In this document: positions 53,652-62,249 of the stretch, one piece after another
Position numbering within the stretch: position 1 is the stretch's first letter
Layout of the letters: every line of letters begins with the position of its first letter
Assembly: GCA_947591475.1 (NCBI GenBank)
Contig: CANQDE010000002.1
Span: 310,001-374,000 of the forward strand
Direction: 5' to 3'
From: an uncultured Alistipes sp.
GTDB lineage: Bacteria > Bacteroidota > Bacteroidia > Bacteroidales > Rikenellaceae
Length of the DNA: 64,000 nucleotides
Program-made: the position numbers and the translations under genes
Notes under the pieces: generated by a model
Databases searched by the model: none
Seen by the model: only the letters and a program-made list of their open reading frames with translations
Told to the model about the DNA's origin: nothing

Positions 53652-56600
53652 ATGAATATCAGAACTTTCATCGACCGGCCCATATTTGCAGGCGTGATTT
53701 CGGTATTCATCACGCTGCTGGGCGTCATCTGCCTCGTTCAACTGCCCGTGGAGCAGTTCCCCGAAATCGCGCCTCCGACCGTGAGCGTATCGGCCACCTA
53801 TTCCGGCGCCAACGCCGAAACGGTGCAGAAGAGCGTGGCCGTACCGCTCGAAGAGGCCATCAACGGCGTGGAGAACATGATGTACATGGTTTCGTCGGCC
53901 ACCAATACCGGCACGGCAACCATACAGATCTATTTCCGGCAGGGAACCGACGGCGACATGGCGATGGTCAACGTACAGAACCGGTTGGCCTCGGCGCAGG
54001 GATTGCTGCCCGCCGAAGTGACCAAGAGCGGCATCACCGTCCGCAAACGTCAGACGAGCCGCATCAAGACATTGGCCCTGTATAGCCCCGACGATTCGTT
54101 CGACGAGAAGTTTCTTTGCAATTACATGAAGATCAACGTCGAGCCTCGTCTCGCGCGCATCGCGGGCGTCGGCGAGGTGGATGTCAAGGGGGCCGACTAC
54201 TCGCTGCGTATCTGGCTCGACCCGGGCAAAATGGCCCAATACGGTCTCGTGCCGGCCGACATCCGGCGGGTGCTCGACGAGCAGAACCTCGAATCGCCCA
54301 CCGGAACGCTGGGAGCCGAATCGGACAACACGTTCCGCTACGTGCTGAAATACCGCGGCCGCTACGACCGGGAGGTCGACTACGGCAATCTGGTCGTCAG
54401 CGCGCAGGAGAACGGCACCGTCCTGCGGCTTAAAGATGTCGCACGAATCGAATTAGGATCGAAAACTTATGAATACATCGGTTCGGTGAACGGGCATCCC
54501 GGCACGACCTGCATGATTTCGCAGACCTCCGGCTCGAATGCCAACGAAATCATCGAGGAGATCGACAAGGTAGTGGCCGAACTGTCGAAAGAGCTGCCCA
54601 AAGGGATGGCTATCGCCGACCTGATGAGCACCAAGGACTTTCTGGATGCTTCGATACGCGACGTGCTGAAAACCCTGCTCGAAGCCGTGCTGCTGGTCGT
54701 GCTGGTGGTCTACGTCTTTTTGCAGAACCTGCGCTCCACGCTCATTCCGACCCTTTCGATCGTCGTGTCGCTGGTCGGTACGTTCGCGTTCCTGCACGTG
54801 GCGGGCTTCAGTCTGAACATGATTACGCTCTTCGCGCTCGTGCTGGTCATCGGCACGGTGGTGGACAACGCCATCGTGGTGGTCGAAGCCGTGCAGGCCA
54901 AGTTCGACGAAGGTTGCCGTTCGCCCTACGAAGCCACGATTCGGGGGATGGAGGGTATTTCGTCCGCCCTGCTGACCTCGACATTCGTCTTCATGGCGGT
55001 GTTCATCCCGGTCAGCTTCATGGGCGGCACGACGGGAACTTTCTACACGCAGTTCGGCCTGACGATGGCCGTAGCGGTGGGTATCTCGCTGCTCAACGCA
55101 CTTACGCTCAGTCCGGCGCTCTGCACCCTGCTCATGACACCCCATGCGGCGCGCGACGGCGGTAAGCCGAGTTTTTCCGCACGCTTCCATCTGGCATTCG
55201 AGGCGGCTTTCGACCGGCTGCTCGCACGCTACAAAAGCGGCGTCGCGCTTATGCTGCGGCGGAAATGGATCGCAGGGGCGCTGCTGGCGCTGACCTGCGG
55301 AGGGCTGGTCTATCTGATGCAAACGACCAAAACGGGCCTCGTGCCCAACGAAGACATGGGCACGATCAATATCGACGTGCAGACTCCCCCGGGAACCAAC
55401 TTGCAGGAGACGGTGCGCATCATGGAGGAGATCGACCGCCGCATCGGCGACATCCCGCAAATCGAGGTGTGCGCCCGGACGACCGGCATGGGTATGTTGA
55501 GCGGTCAGGGTTCCTCGTGCGGTATGTTCACCATCCGCCTCAGGCCGTGGAACGAGCGCACGGGCGAGAACGACGGCATCCAATCCGTCATCGACGAAAT
55601 CTACCGCCGCACGGCCGGAATCACCGCCGCGAAAATCATCGTCTTCACCCAGGCCATGATTCCCGGATACGGCGTGAGCAGCGGTTTCGAGATTCATCTG
55701 CAAGACCAGAAAGGCGGTTCCGTCGAAGAGCTGCAACGCATCGCCGACCGATTGATCGGCGAACTGAACACCCGACCCGAAATCGCCAAGGCGACAACCG
55801 CCTTCGACACGAAATATCCCCAATACCTCGTGGAAGTGGATGCCGCACGTTGCAAACAGACCGGCGTGTCGCCCGCCGATGTGCTGGACGTATTGTCTGG
55901 ATATGTCGGCGGCATCTATGCCTCGAACATGAACCGCTTCTCGAAGCTCTATCGCGTCATGGTGCAGGCGTCGCCGGAGTATCGGCTCGACACGAAAGCC
56001 TTGAACAACATGTTCGTGCGCAACGAACGGGGCGAGATGAGCCCCATCGGACAATATCTGACGCTGACCAAAGTCTACGGTGCGCAGTCGCTGGCACGTT
56101 TCAACCTCTTCTCCGCCATTGCCGTCAACGGCTCGGCCGCTTCGGGATACAGCTCCGGTGAGGCGATCCGCGCCGTGCGCGAGGTCGCCGACGAGGTGCT
56201 GCCTACGGGCTACGGCTACGAGTTCGGCGGCATGTCGCGCGAGGAGGCTTCGTCGGGCAGTTCGGCCGCCGCTATCTTCGTAATCTGCTTCATCTTCATC
56301 TATCTGATTCTGTGCGCCCTTTACGAAAGTCTTTTCATGCCGGTGGTCATTCTGCTCTCCGTGCCGTTCGGGTTGGCGGGCAGCTTCCTTTTCGCCCGCC
56401 TGTTCGGACTGGAAAACAACATTTATCTGCAAGTCGGTCTGCTGATGCTCATCGGCCTGCTGGCCAAGACCGCCATTCTGCTCACCGAATACGCCACCGA
56501 ACACCGCAGGAAGGGAGCGGGAATAGCCGTCGCCGCCCTGTCGGCCGCAAAAGCGCGCCTGCGTCCCATTCTGATGGCCTCGCTGACGATGGTATTCGGC

Positions 56601-56783
56601 ATGCTGCCGATGATGTTCGCTTCGGGCGTAGGAGCCAACGGCAACATATCCATCGGTGTGGGCACGGTCGGCGGTATGCTCGTCGGCACGGTGGCCCTGC
56701 TGTTCGTCGTGCCGGTGCTGTTCGTCGTCTTCCAGCGAATCGAAGAGGCCGTCATGCCCCGGCGAATCTCAAAACAGTCGTAA
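53652..56783 (+). CDS. RND efflux inner-membrane pump (HAE1/AcrB type)
   Basis: 1043 residues, full length. It has 12 membrane helices in the RND layout: helix 1 with FIDRPIFAGVISVFITLLGVI, helix 4 DNAIVVVEAVQ (proton-relay Asp), and GLLAKTAILLTEYA (Lys) near 940. The two large periplasmic loops carry the docking and pore domains (YSGANAETVQKSVAVPLEEAINGV). It exports hydrophobic drugs or bile-type compounds using proton flow. Confidence 0.96.
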   Translation: MNIRTFIDRPIFAGVISVFITLLGVICLVQLPVEQFPEIAPPTVSVSATYSGANAETVQKSVAVPLEEAINGVENMMYMVSSATNTGTATIQIYFRQGTDGDMAMVNVQNRLASAQGLLPAEVTKSGITVRKRQTSRIKTLALYSPDDSFDEKFLCNYMKINVEPRLARIAGVGEVDVKGADYSLRIWLDPGKMAQYGLVPADIRRVLDEQNLESPTGTLGAESDNTFRYVLKYRGRYDREVDYGNLVVSAQENGTVLRLKDVARIELGSKTYEYIGSVNGHPGTTCMISQTSGSNANEIIEEIDKVVAELSKELPKGMAIADLMSTKDFLDASIRDVLKTLLEAVLLVVLVVYVFLQNLRSTLIPTLSIVVSLVGTFAFLHVAGFSLNMITLFALVLVIGTVVDNAIVVVEAVQAKFDEGCRSPYEATIRGMEGISSALLTSTFVFMAVFIPVSFMGGTTGTFYTQFGLTMAVAVGISLLNALTLSPALCTLLMTPHAARDGGKPSFSARFHLAFEAAFDRLLARYKSGVALMLRRKWIAGALLALTCGGLVYLMQTTKTGLVPNEDMGTINIDVQTPPGTNLQETVRIMEEIDRRIGDIPQIEVCARTTGMGMLSGQGSSCGMFTIRLRPWNERTGENDGIQSVIDEIYRRTAGITAAKIIVFTQAMIPGYGVSSGFEIHLQDQKGGSVEELQRIADRLIGELNTRPEIAKATTAFDTKYPQYLVEVDAARCKQTGVSPADVLDVLSGYVGGIYASNMNRFSKLYRVMVQASPEYRLDTKALNNMFVRNERGEMSPIGQYLTLTKVYGAQSLARFNLFSAIAVNGSAASGYSSGEAIRAVREVADEVLPTGYGYEFGGMSREEASSGSSAAAIFVICFIFIYLILCALYESLFMPVVILLSVPFGLAGSFLFARLFGLENNIYLQVGLLMLIGLLAKTAILLTEYATEHRRKGAGIAVAALSAAKARLRPILMASLTMVFGMLPMMFASGVGANGNISIGVGTVGGMLVGTVALLFVVPVLFVVFQRIEEAVMPRRISKQS

Positions 56784-56786
56784 GCC

Positions 56787-58157
56787 ATGAAGAAAACCAT
56801 TCATATCCTATTCATCCTCTCGTCGCTGCTCCCGTTCGTGAGCGGCTGCGGAATCTATACGCACTACCAGCGTCCCGAACTGTCGGTCGCCGACAGTCTC
56901 TATTTTGGGCAGCCGCAGGCCGACAGCGTATCGCTCGCCGAACTGTCGTGGCGGGAACTCTTTACCGATTCACTGCTCCGGCAGTGGATCGAACGAGGCA
57001 TCGGGAACAATACCGACCTGCGGGTGGCGCATCTGCGGACGGTGGAGGCGGAAGCCGTCCTGCAATCCTCCCGGCTGGCATTCCTGCCCTCCGTCTCTTT
57101 CGGCGCACAAGGCGGTATCTCCCATGCGAACGGCAATTCTACGAAACATACCTATACGGTCGGCCCGACGGCCGAGTGGGAGCTGGACATCTTCGGACGG
57201 CAGCGCAACGCCAAAGAGGGGGCGAAAGCAGCTCTCGGACAGAGCCGCGCCTACGAGCAGGCCGTGCGGACGCAACTCGTGGCGACCGTCGCCGACAGCT
57301 ACTATACATTGCTGATGCTCGACGAGCAGTTGCAGATCAGTCGCCGCACGCTCACGACATGGAAAGAGAACATCCGCACCTTGTCGGCTCTCAAACGTGC
57401 CGGCAAGACGACCGAAGCCGCCGTATTGCAGGCCCGCGCCAACAAACTGGAGGTGGAGGGTTCCATGCTTACGCTGGAAAAACGGATCGGCGAGTTGGAA
57501 AACTCCGTCTGCGCCCTGCTGGGCATCGCTCCCGAACGAATGGAACGGGGCACGCTCTCCGGACAATGCTTCCCCGACAGCCTGTCGGTTGGATTGCCGC
57601 TATCTCTGGTGAGCAACCGCCCCGACGTGCGGGAAGCCGAATATGCATTGATGCAGGCATGCTATACCGCCAACGAGGCCCGTTCGGCGTTCTATCCGCG
57701 CATCACGCTTTCGGGAACCGTCGGATGGACCAACAATGCCGGCGTCGTCGCCAATCCGGGCACATGGCTGTTCAACGCGGTGGGTTCGCTGGTGCAGCCT
57801 CTTTTCCACAAGGGTGAAAACATCGCCCGGCTGAAAATAGCCCGTGCCCGACAGGAAGAGGCCTTGTTGCGATTCCGCCAAAGCCTGCTCGATGCCGGAA
57901 CCGAAGTGAACAACGCCCTGATCGTATGGCAGACGGCCCGTGGCCGGCTGGATATCGACCGCAAACAGATTCTCAATCTGAAAGCCGCCGTCTGGAACAC
58001 GAAACTGCTGATGAAATACGGCCGCACCCACTATCTGGAAGTGCTCACCGCCCAGCAGAAACTTTTGCAGGCGGAGCTGGCGGAATCGGAAGACCGCTAC
58101 GACGAGATACAGGGGGTCATCGCACTTTATCATGCCCTCGGCGGCGGAACGGAGTAG
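56787..58157 (+). CDS. Outer-membrane efflux channel (TolC/NodT type lipoprotein)
   Basis: 456 residues. The lipobox LLPFVSGCG puts the lipidated Cys near 21. It contains two outer-membrane efflux repeats (~60-250 and ~265-450), with WELDIFGRQRNAKEGAKAA, LVSNRPDVREAEYALMQA and FHKGENIARLKIARARQEEALLRFRQSLLDA. It completes the RND tripartite pump; the start is 3 bp after the pump stop. Confidence 0.95.
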   Translation: MKKTIHILFILSSLLPFVSGCGIYTHYQRPELSVADSLYFGQPQADSVSLAELSWRELFTDSLLRQWIERGIGNNTDLRVAHLRTVEAEAVLQSSRLAFLPSVSFGAQGGISHANGNSTKHTYTVGPTAEWELDIFGRQRNAKEGAKAALGQSRAYEQAVRTQLVATVADSYYTLLMLDEQLQISRRTLTTWKENIRTLSALKRAGKTTEAAVLQARANKLEVEGSMLTLEKRIGELENSVCALLGIAPERMERGTLSGQCFPDSLSVGLPLSLVSNRPDVREAEYALMQACYTANEARSAFYPRITLSGTVGWTNNAGVVANPGTWLFNAVGSLVQPLFHKGENIARLKIARARQEEALLRFRQSLLDAGTEVNNALIVWQTARGRLDIDRKQILNLKAAVWNTKLLMKYGRTHYLEVLTAQQKLLQAELAESEDRYDEIQGVIALYHALGGGTE

Positions 58158-58228
58158 GTCGACCCGGCGTTCGTCATCGGAAACATGTCGCTTATAATCA
58201 TTCGCTTGCATCGCATTTCGGTTGTCGG

Positions 58229-58236
58229 TAAATTTG
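58229..58236 (+). promoter_or_regulatory. -7 box of the PepSY-like gene
   Basis: TAAATTTG, exact TAnnTTTG, 56 bp before ATG 58293. Confidence 0.4.
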
Positions 58237-58292
58237 TATCGACAGCCTCGGAAAGAGGAGATTCCAGTTTTATTAAACAATTATTTGCAGAC

Positions 58293-58622
58293 ATGAAAAA
58301 GATTTTGATTGCAGCCGCTCTTTTTGCGGCATTCGGGCTCGAAGGAGCGTATGCGAACAACGCAATGACTTCGCAGACTCAGATCTCGGTTCCGGCCGAA
58401 GACGGATTCAAGGCGATCGAAGCCGACCAGCTTCCGCAGGCCGTGAAAGACGCCATCGCCAAGAACTACGAGGGACAGACCATCAAGGCCGCCTACGTGA
58501 AGGAGGAAGGCGAGGTCAAGACCTACAAAGTAACTCTGGCCGCTGCCGACGACAAAACCTCCGACGTGCTCTTCAACGAGCAGGGCGAGGTGCTGCCCGG
58601 AGAGGAGAAAGCCGGGAACTAA
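58293..58622 (+). CDS. Secreted PepSY-like protein
   Basis: 109 residues. Signal peptide 1-22 (ending YAN). The short mature domain, LPQAVKDAIAKNYEGQTIKAAYV then TYKVTLAAADDKTSDVLFNEQGEVL, has the alternating PepSY-like (DUF2874) pattern found in many small Bacteroidales periplasmic proteins. Function unknown. I start at ATG 58293 because it opens the signal peptide. Confidence 0.8.
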   Translation: MKKILIAAALFAAFGLEGAYANNAMTSQTQISVPAEDGFKAIEADQLPQAVKDAIAKNYEGQTIKAAYVKEEGEVKTYKVTLAAADDKTSDVLFNEQGEVLPGEEKAGN

Positions 58623-58649
58623 ATTCCGATCATTCGGAACCGACGAAAA

Positions 58650-58682
58650 CGCACCGCTGGATTTCTTCCGGCGGTGCGTTTA
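58650..58682. terminator. Bidirectional terminator
   Basis: Stem CGCACCGC / GCGGTGCG (58650-58657 / 58671-58678) flanked by AAAA on the left and GTTTAT on the right. It serves the PepSY-like gene and the convergent NTF2-like gene. Confidence 0.65.
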
Positions 58683-58704
58683 TCGTTCTAATCAAGCCCG
58701 AACA

Positions 58705-59169
58705 TCAGACGACCTCTTTGGCAGGCGTGAAATCCTTGTCCATCGGCCGGATGAACGACCACGTGGAGTGGATAACGCGCCACTGGCCGTCCGCCTCTTT
58801 CTGGTAGACCTCGATGCAGTTGTACTCCATGTCGATCAGCGTGGTCTTGGCGAACAGCTGGTAGGTCAATACAGCCATGTCCTCGCCGATCTGCACGCGG
58901 GGATTGCGGAAGTCGTAGCTGTCGGCGAAGAGTTTGCCGTCGATGGTTTTCAGAAACTCCGCAATGGCGGCATGGTCGTCGATGCGCTCCGTAACGACCG
59001 CGTCGAAGTAGGTGAAGCTGCGTTTCGACCAAAGCTGTTCGTATCCTGACGTGTCGCCTTTGAACCACTTGTCGAGCGCCGCTTGCTCCAATCCGATGAT
59101 GTGTTGTGCCAGAGCTTCCTGCTCCGGGCTGTCGTAGTGCCATGCAGTTGAATTGTTCGATTTTTCCAT
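58705..59169 (-). CDS. NTF2-like (SnoaL/DUF4440 type) protein
   Basis: 154 residues, soluble. One cone-shaped alpha+beta barrel: EQLWSKRSFTYFDAVVTERIDDHAAIAEFLKTI, VLTYQLFAKTTL, EYNCIEVYQKEADGQWRVIHSTWSF. It may be an enzyme or ligand binder; the substrate is unknown. It starts 16 bp after the radical SAM gene on the same strand, so they are probably co-expressed. Confidence 0.8.
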   Translation of the reverse strand: MEKSNNSTAWHYDSPEQEALAQHIIGLEQAALDKWFKGDTSGYEQLWSKRSFTYFDAVVTERIDDHAAIAEFLKTIDGKLFADSYDFRNPRVQIGEDMAVLTYQLFAKTTLIDMEYNCIEVYQKEADGQWRVIHSTWSFIRPMDKDFTPAKEVV

Positions 59170-59185
59170 TTATTCTAATTTTTAT

Positions 59186-60025
59186 TTATTGTTGATTCTT
59201 TCCGAGTATCTTTCCGACTTCGGTTTTGATGACCTCCTCGTGGTGAAAATAGGCGCTGTAATTGATTCCGTTCGCATCGCACCATGCACGGATGGCCCGG
59301 TCGTTCGCTATCAGTTCCGTGCGGTCGCCTTTCGAGTAGATGCGCTCGTAGGTCGGATACAGGTCGGGGTAATGCTCTTGTACGTATCGCATGATGACCG
59401 GCTTGTAACTGCCGCGCAGGTTCAAGTCCTCGAACCAGTATTCGCTGATGAAGTCGTGGCTCGCCTCGATGATCGCCTGCCAGGCGGTGATGCCGACGAA
59501 GATGGGCGACATGAATAGGATGGTGTAAATGCCTTCGTCGTGGAATGTACGCAGCGTGTCGAGCCGTTCCCGAACGGTGCTGCCTTTGTCCATGTCGCGG
59601 CGGAACTGTTCGTCGAGGGTGTTCACCGACATGGCGATGCTCAGGTGCTTCATGCGTTTGAGCAGATCCATGTCGCGCAGAATCAGTTTGTTCTTGGTCG
59701 ATATTTGCAGATGGCAGTCGCTGTCCACCAGCTGTTCCAAGATGGAGCGGGTGATACCGTATTTCGCCTCGTAGGGGTTGTAACAATCCGTGGCGGTGCT
59801 CATGAAGACGTTTTTGCCTGCTATCTTACGCAGGTCGATTTTCTTGTCGCACCGTTTCACGTCAAGGAACTCGCCCCACGCTTCGGGATGATTCGTGAAA
59901 CGCTTCATGAACGACGTATAGCAATACTTGCAGGCATGGGGACATCCCACGTAGGGATTGATGGCATAACGGCCGATTTTCGATGCCGTCAGCATATCTT
60001 TCGTCTGTTTCTCAGCAACAACCAT
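59186..60025 (-). CDS. Radical SAM protein (SplB-like subgroup)
   Basis: 279 residues. N-terminal INPYVGCPHACKYCYTSFMKR has the CxxxCxxC cluster motif (about 28-35). Further marks are FMSTATDCYNPYE, LQISTKNKLILRDMDLL and a C-terminal helical domain. It resembles the radical SAM subgroup related to spore photoproduct lyase (SPL_like). The reaction is not known. It is 78 bp downstream of an AraC-type regulator gene, which may control it. Confidence 0.8.
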   Translation of the reverse strand: MVVAEKQTKDMLTASKIGRYAINPYVGCPHACKYCYTSFMKRFTNHPEAWGEFLDVKRCDKKIDLRKIAGKNVFMSTATDCYNPYEAKYGITRSILEQLVDSDCHLQISTKNKLILRDMDLLKRMKHLSIAMSVNTLDEQFRRDMDKGSTVRERLDTLRTFHDEGIYTILFMSPIFVGITAWQAIIEASHDFISEYWFEDLNLRGSYKPVIMRYVQEHYPDLYPTYERIYSKGDRTELIANDRAIRAWCDANGINYSAYFHHEEVIKTEVGKILGKNQQ

Positions 60026-60103
60026 CTTGCACTCGTTTTTAATTCGGGTGCAAAATTAACGGGGTTGCAGCAAACGGTCGTTGTAAAAAACGGGGCGAAA
60101 ATT

Positions 60104-60985
60104 TCAATTTTGCGGACTGTTGATATTCTGTCTGTATCGTAAAGGTGTCATGTCGGCATGTTTGCGGAAGAAACGGACGAAATGGGATGCGGAATCAAAA
60201 TGCAGCCATTCTGCAATTTCGTTCACACTCAGTATCGTATAAGACAACAGCCGTTTGGCTTCCGCGAACAGTTTCTGATGGATGTACGATTTGGCGGTCG
60301 TACCCAGCGACTGTTTGACGATTTTATTCAGGTAATTGGCCGATATGCACAACTTGTCGGCGTAATATTCCACCTCGTGTCGCATCATGTATTCCGCCTC
60401 GACCGCATGTATGAATCCATCGACGTACCGGCTGACGGAAACGTTGTTCATCGGCTGTCCGTTATCGGTTACTCTCTCGGCGCGGTTGAGCAGCACGAGT
60501 GCTTCATACAACATCGCCCGGAGAATATGCTGGTCTTTTTCCTCGGAATCGTCTATTTCGGTTTTCATCTGTGCCAACAAAGAGCGGAAGCGTTCGTTCA
60601 ACAATTCACCGAGGTGCAAAAACGGCGAGGTACGGTTGGTTTGCAAGTATGCGAACCGGTCGAGAAAATGCGGGTCATTGAAAAACGAGAGCAGGAAATC
60701 CCCCTCGAAAATCAGCACCAACCCTTCGAGCGTCGGGTCGGGCTGCCAGCTCCACACCTCGCCGGGACGTGAACAGACGACATCGCCGCAGCGAACCGTG
60801 CGCTTATTGCCGTTTACGGCGACCTCCTCGCATCCTTCCGTAATCAATATGATGCAGTAGAACGATTCCCGATGCACCGGAGTCTTGCGGATCCCCGGCT
60901 TGATATAGTCGAGGTCGAGCACGTCGATCAGAAGCTCGTGCCCGTATTTGCGCTTGTGGAATTTGTATAGTCGTATCTCTTTCAT
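60104..60985 (-). CDS. AraC-family transcriptional regulator
   Basis: 293 residues from ATG 60985. The N-terminal cupin-type effector domain (~20-130: VCSRPGEVWSWQPDP, RCGDVV) is followed by two HTH motifs: YYADKLCISANYLNKIVKQSLGTTAKSYI and LSVNEIAEWLHFDSASHFVRFFRKHADMTPLRYR. A -7 box lies at 61012-61005, 19 bp upstream. Further upstream in-frame codons would run through it. Likely targets are the downstream radical SAM and NTF2-like genes. Confidence 0.9.
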   Translation of the reverse strand: MKEIRLYKFHKRKYGHELLIDVLDLDYIKPGIRKTPVHRESFYCIILITEGCEEVAVNGNKRTVRCGDVVCSRPGEVWSWQPDPTLEGLVLIFEGDFLLSFFNDPHFLDRFAYLQTNRTSPFLHLGELLNERFRSLLAQMKTEIDDSEEKDQHILRAMLYEALVLLNRAERVTDNGQPMNNVSVSRYVDGFIHAVEAEYMMRHEVEYYADKLCISANYLNKIVKQSLGTTAKSYIHQKLFAEAKRLLSYTILSVNEIAEWLHFDSASHFVRFFRKHADMTPLRYRQNINSPQN

Positions 60986-61004
60986 TGCAACCTCATTCAA
61001 TGTG

Positions 61005-61012
61005 CAAAGATA
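61005..61012 (-). promoter_or_regulatory. -7 box of the AraC gene
   Basis: The minus strand reads TATCTTTG, 19 bp before ATG 60985. Confidence 0.5.
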
Positions 61013-61224
61013 CGTCAAACGCTGAAAATACGGTGTCTCACAACTACATACTTTCAAGAAAGTTGCGAAAAGATTTTGCAGGTAATAAATTATATATTAC
61101 TTTTGGATCGAGTTATTTGACAGCATGAGAAATGAAGTGATCCGACCACTTCGCAACTTACTTATCCATTGCCCTTTCTCTTGCAAAATTCTTCTACTTT
61201 GCTGGTGGTCAAATCAATACTGCC
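61013..61224. other. Intergenic, no gene seen
   Basis: About 210 bp between the AraC gene and the repeat block. It is AT-rich around 61060-61120. Nothing recognisable. Confidence 0.3.
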
Positions 61225-61378
61225 AGTCTATCTCAAAAATACGAAAAAGCCGAGAGCAAAAAAGCAAACTTGTTTGCATTTTTTGCCGAGGCGGAGTATC
61301 TTCGGCGAAGCCAAAGATAAAAAAAGCCGAGCGCAGAAGCAAGCGTTAGCTTGATTATGCTGAGACGGAGCATCTTCC
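61225..61378 (-). repeat. Family A repeat, copy 7 (double unit, no adjacent gene)
   Basis: The minus strand carries TTTGCTCTCGGCTTTTTCG, GCAAACAAGTTTGC, CTCGGCAAAAAATGC and a second unit with GCTTCTGCGCTCGGC and CAAGCTAACGCTTGC. The promoter boxes read TATCTTTG in the inner unit but are altered to TATTTTTG at the outer end. No start codon adjoins it. Confidence 0.65.
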
Positions 61379-61572
61379 TTCTTTCAAACGGCGCGGGGCG
61401 AAGCCTGCGGACGGGACGCCAGCGGCGGGCCTCCGCGGGCGGAGGCTTCGGCCCGCGCGGCCCATCGGGCCGCATCATTTTAGGCAAAACGGTCTGCAGC
61501 GACCGAAACCGTTAGTAGCGAACCGACCGCCCATCGCGTTTAAGGGCCCTTTTATAAGGGCCGCAGTCTTCG
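61379..61572. repeat. Interspersed repeat, family B, copy 8
   Basis: Contains CCTCCGCGGGCGGAGG, CGGCCCGCGCGGCCCATCGGGCCG, GCAGCGACCGAAACCGTTAG and CTTTTATAAGGGCC, matching copies at 1.4 and 36.3 kb. No gene. Confidence 0.7.
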
Positions 61573-61601
61573 ACCCGCGATTTTGCAAGTAATTTCGGGG
61601 G

Positions 61602-61646
61602 ATAAAAAAGAGGGAACACCTATTTATTTATATAGGTGTTCCCTCT
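61602..61646 (-). terminator. Terminator after hsp20
   Basis: Perfect 15-bp stem AGAGGGAACACCTAT / ATAGGTGTTCCCTCT (61609-61623 / 61632-61646). On the minus strand it is followed by CTTTTTTATC. 34 bp after the hsp20 stop. Confidence 0.8.
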
Positions 61647-61680
61647 GCGAATCGCTAAGTCCGACAGGCGGACAGGCGAT

Positions 61681-62136
61681 CTATTGTACCTCGATCTGCC
61701 GGGCAGCGGAAGCCGTCGCCTCGATGCGCTTTTTCGGAATGTCGATGGTCATTACGCCGTTCTCCATGCGGGCCGAAATTTTGTCGCGCTCGATATTGTC
61801 CGGCAACAACAGGCTCTGACGAAACTGCGTATAAGAAAATTCGCGCCGCAGATAGGTATCCTTTTTGGCTTCGTCCGTTTTCTCCGTCTTTTCCGTCTCT
61901 TTCGGCTCCGTACGCTTCTCCAACGTGATGAGCAGCTCGTTGTCCTCGTTGAGATGCACCTTGAAATCTTCCTTGGTCATCCCCGGAGCGGCCACCTCGA
62001 CTTTGTAACACGTTTCGTTTTCGAGGATGTTCACGGCCGGCGAGGTCGTGCTGTGCCGATCCGGCCAATCCCGTTCGAAAAAGTCGTTGAAGATGCTCGG
62101 CAGCCAACTGTTCTGGTTTCGTCTTACCGGTGTCAT
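61681..62136 (-). CDS. Hsp20/alpha-crystallin small heat-shock protein
   Basis: 151 residues. The alpha-crystallin domain (~30-140) contains VNILENETCYKVEVAAPGMTKEDFKVHLN, LLITLEKR, REFSYTQFRQSLLLPDNIERDKISARMENGVMTIDIPK. It prevents aggregation of unfolded proteins. An acidic/lysine insert (TEPKETEKTEKTDEAKK) lies in the middle loop. An AGGAG element stands 8 bp before the ATG. Confidence 0.92.
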   Translation of the reverse strand: MTPVRRNQNSWLPSIFNDFFERDWPDRHSTTSPAVNILENETCYKVEVAAPGMTKEDFKVHLNEDNELLITLEKRTEPKETEKTEKTDEAKKDTYLRREFSYTQFRQSLLLPDNIERDKISARMENGVMTIDIPKKRIEATASAARQIEVQ

Positions 62137-62249
62137 AATTTTTTCTCCTGCGTTTTGTTTTGGTTCAACCTTTTATTCATGCGGACACACCTTTTCGGCA
62201 TGTCGCTGTTCGGTCGAGGGTCAAAACCCGTGCCACGCAGGCTGCGCCG

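Noticed and set aside
52374..56504. Very long minus-strand frames opposite the RND genes (621 and 683 codons)
   Set aside because: His/Arg/Asp-rich compositions typical of antisense to GC-rich genes. The plus strand encodes complete efflux proteins.
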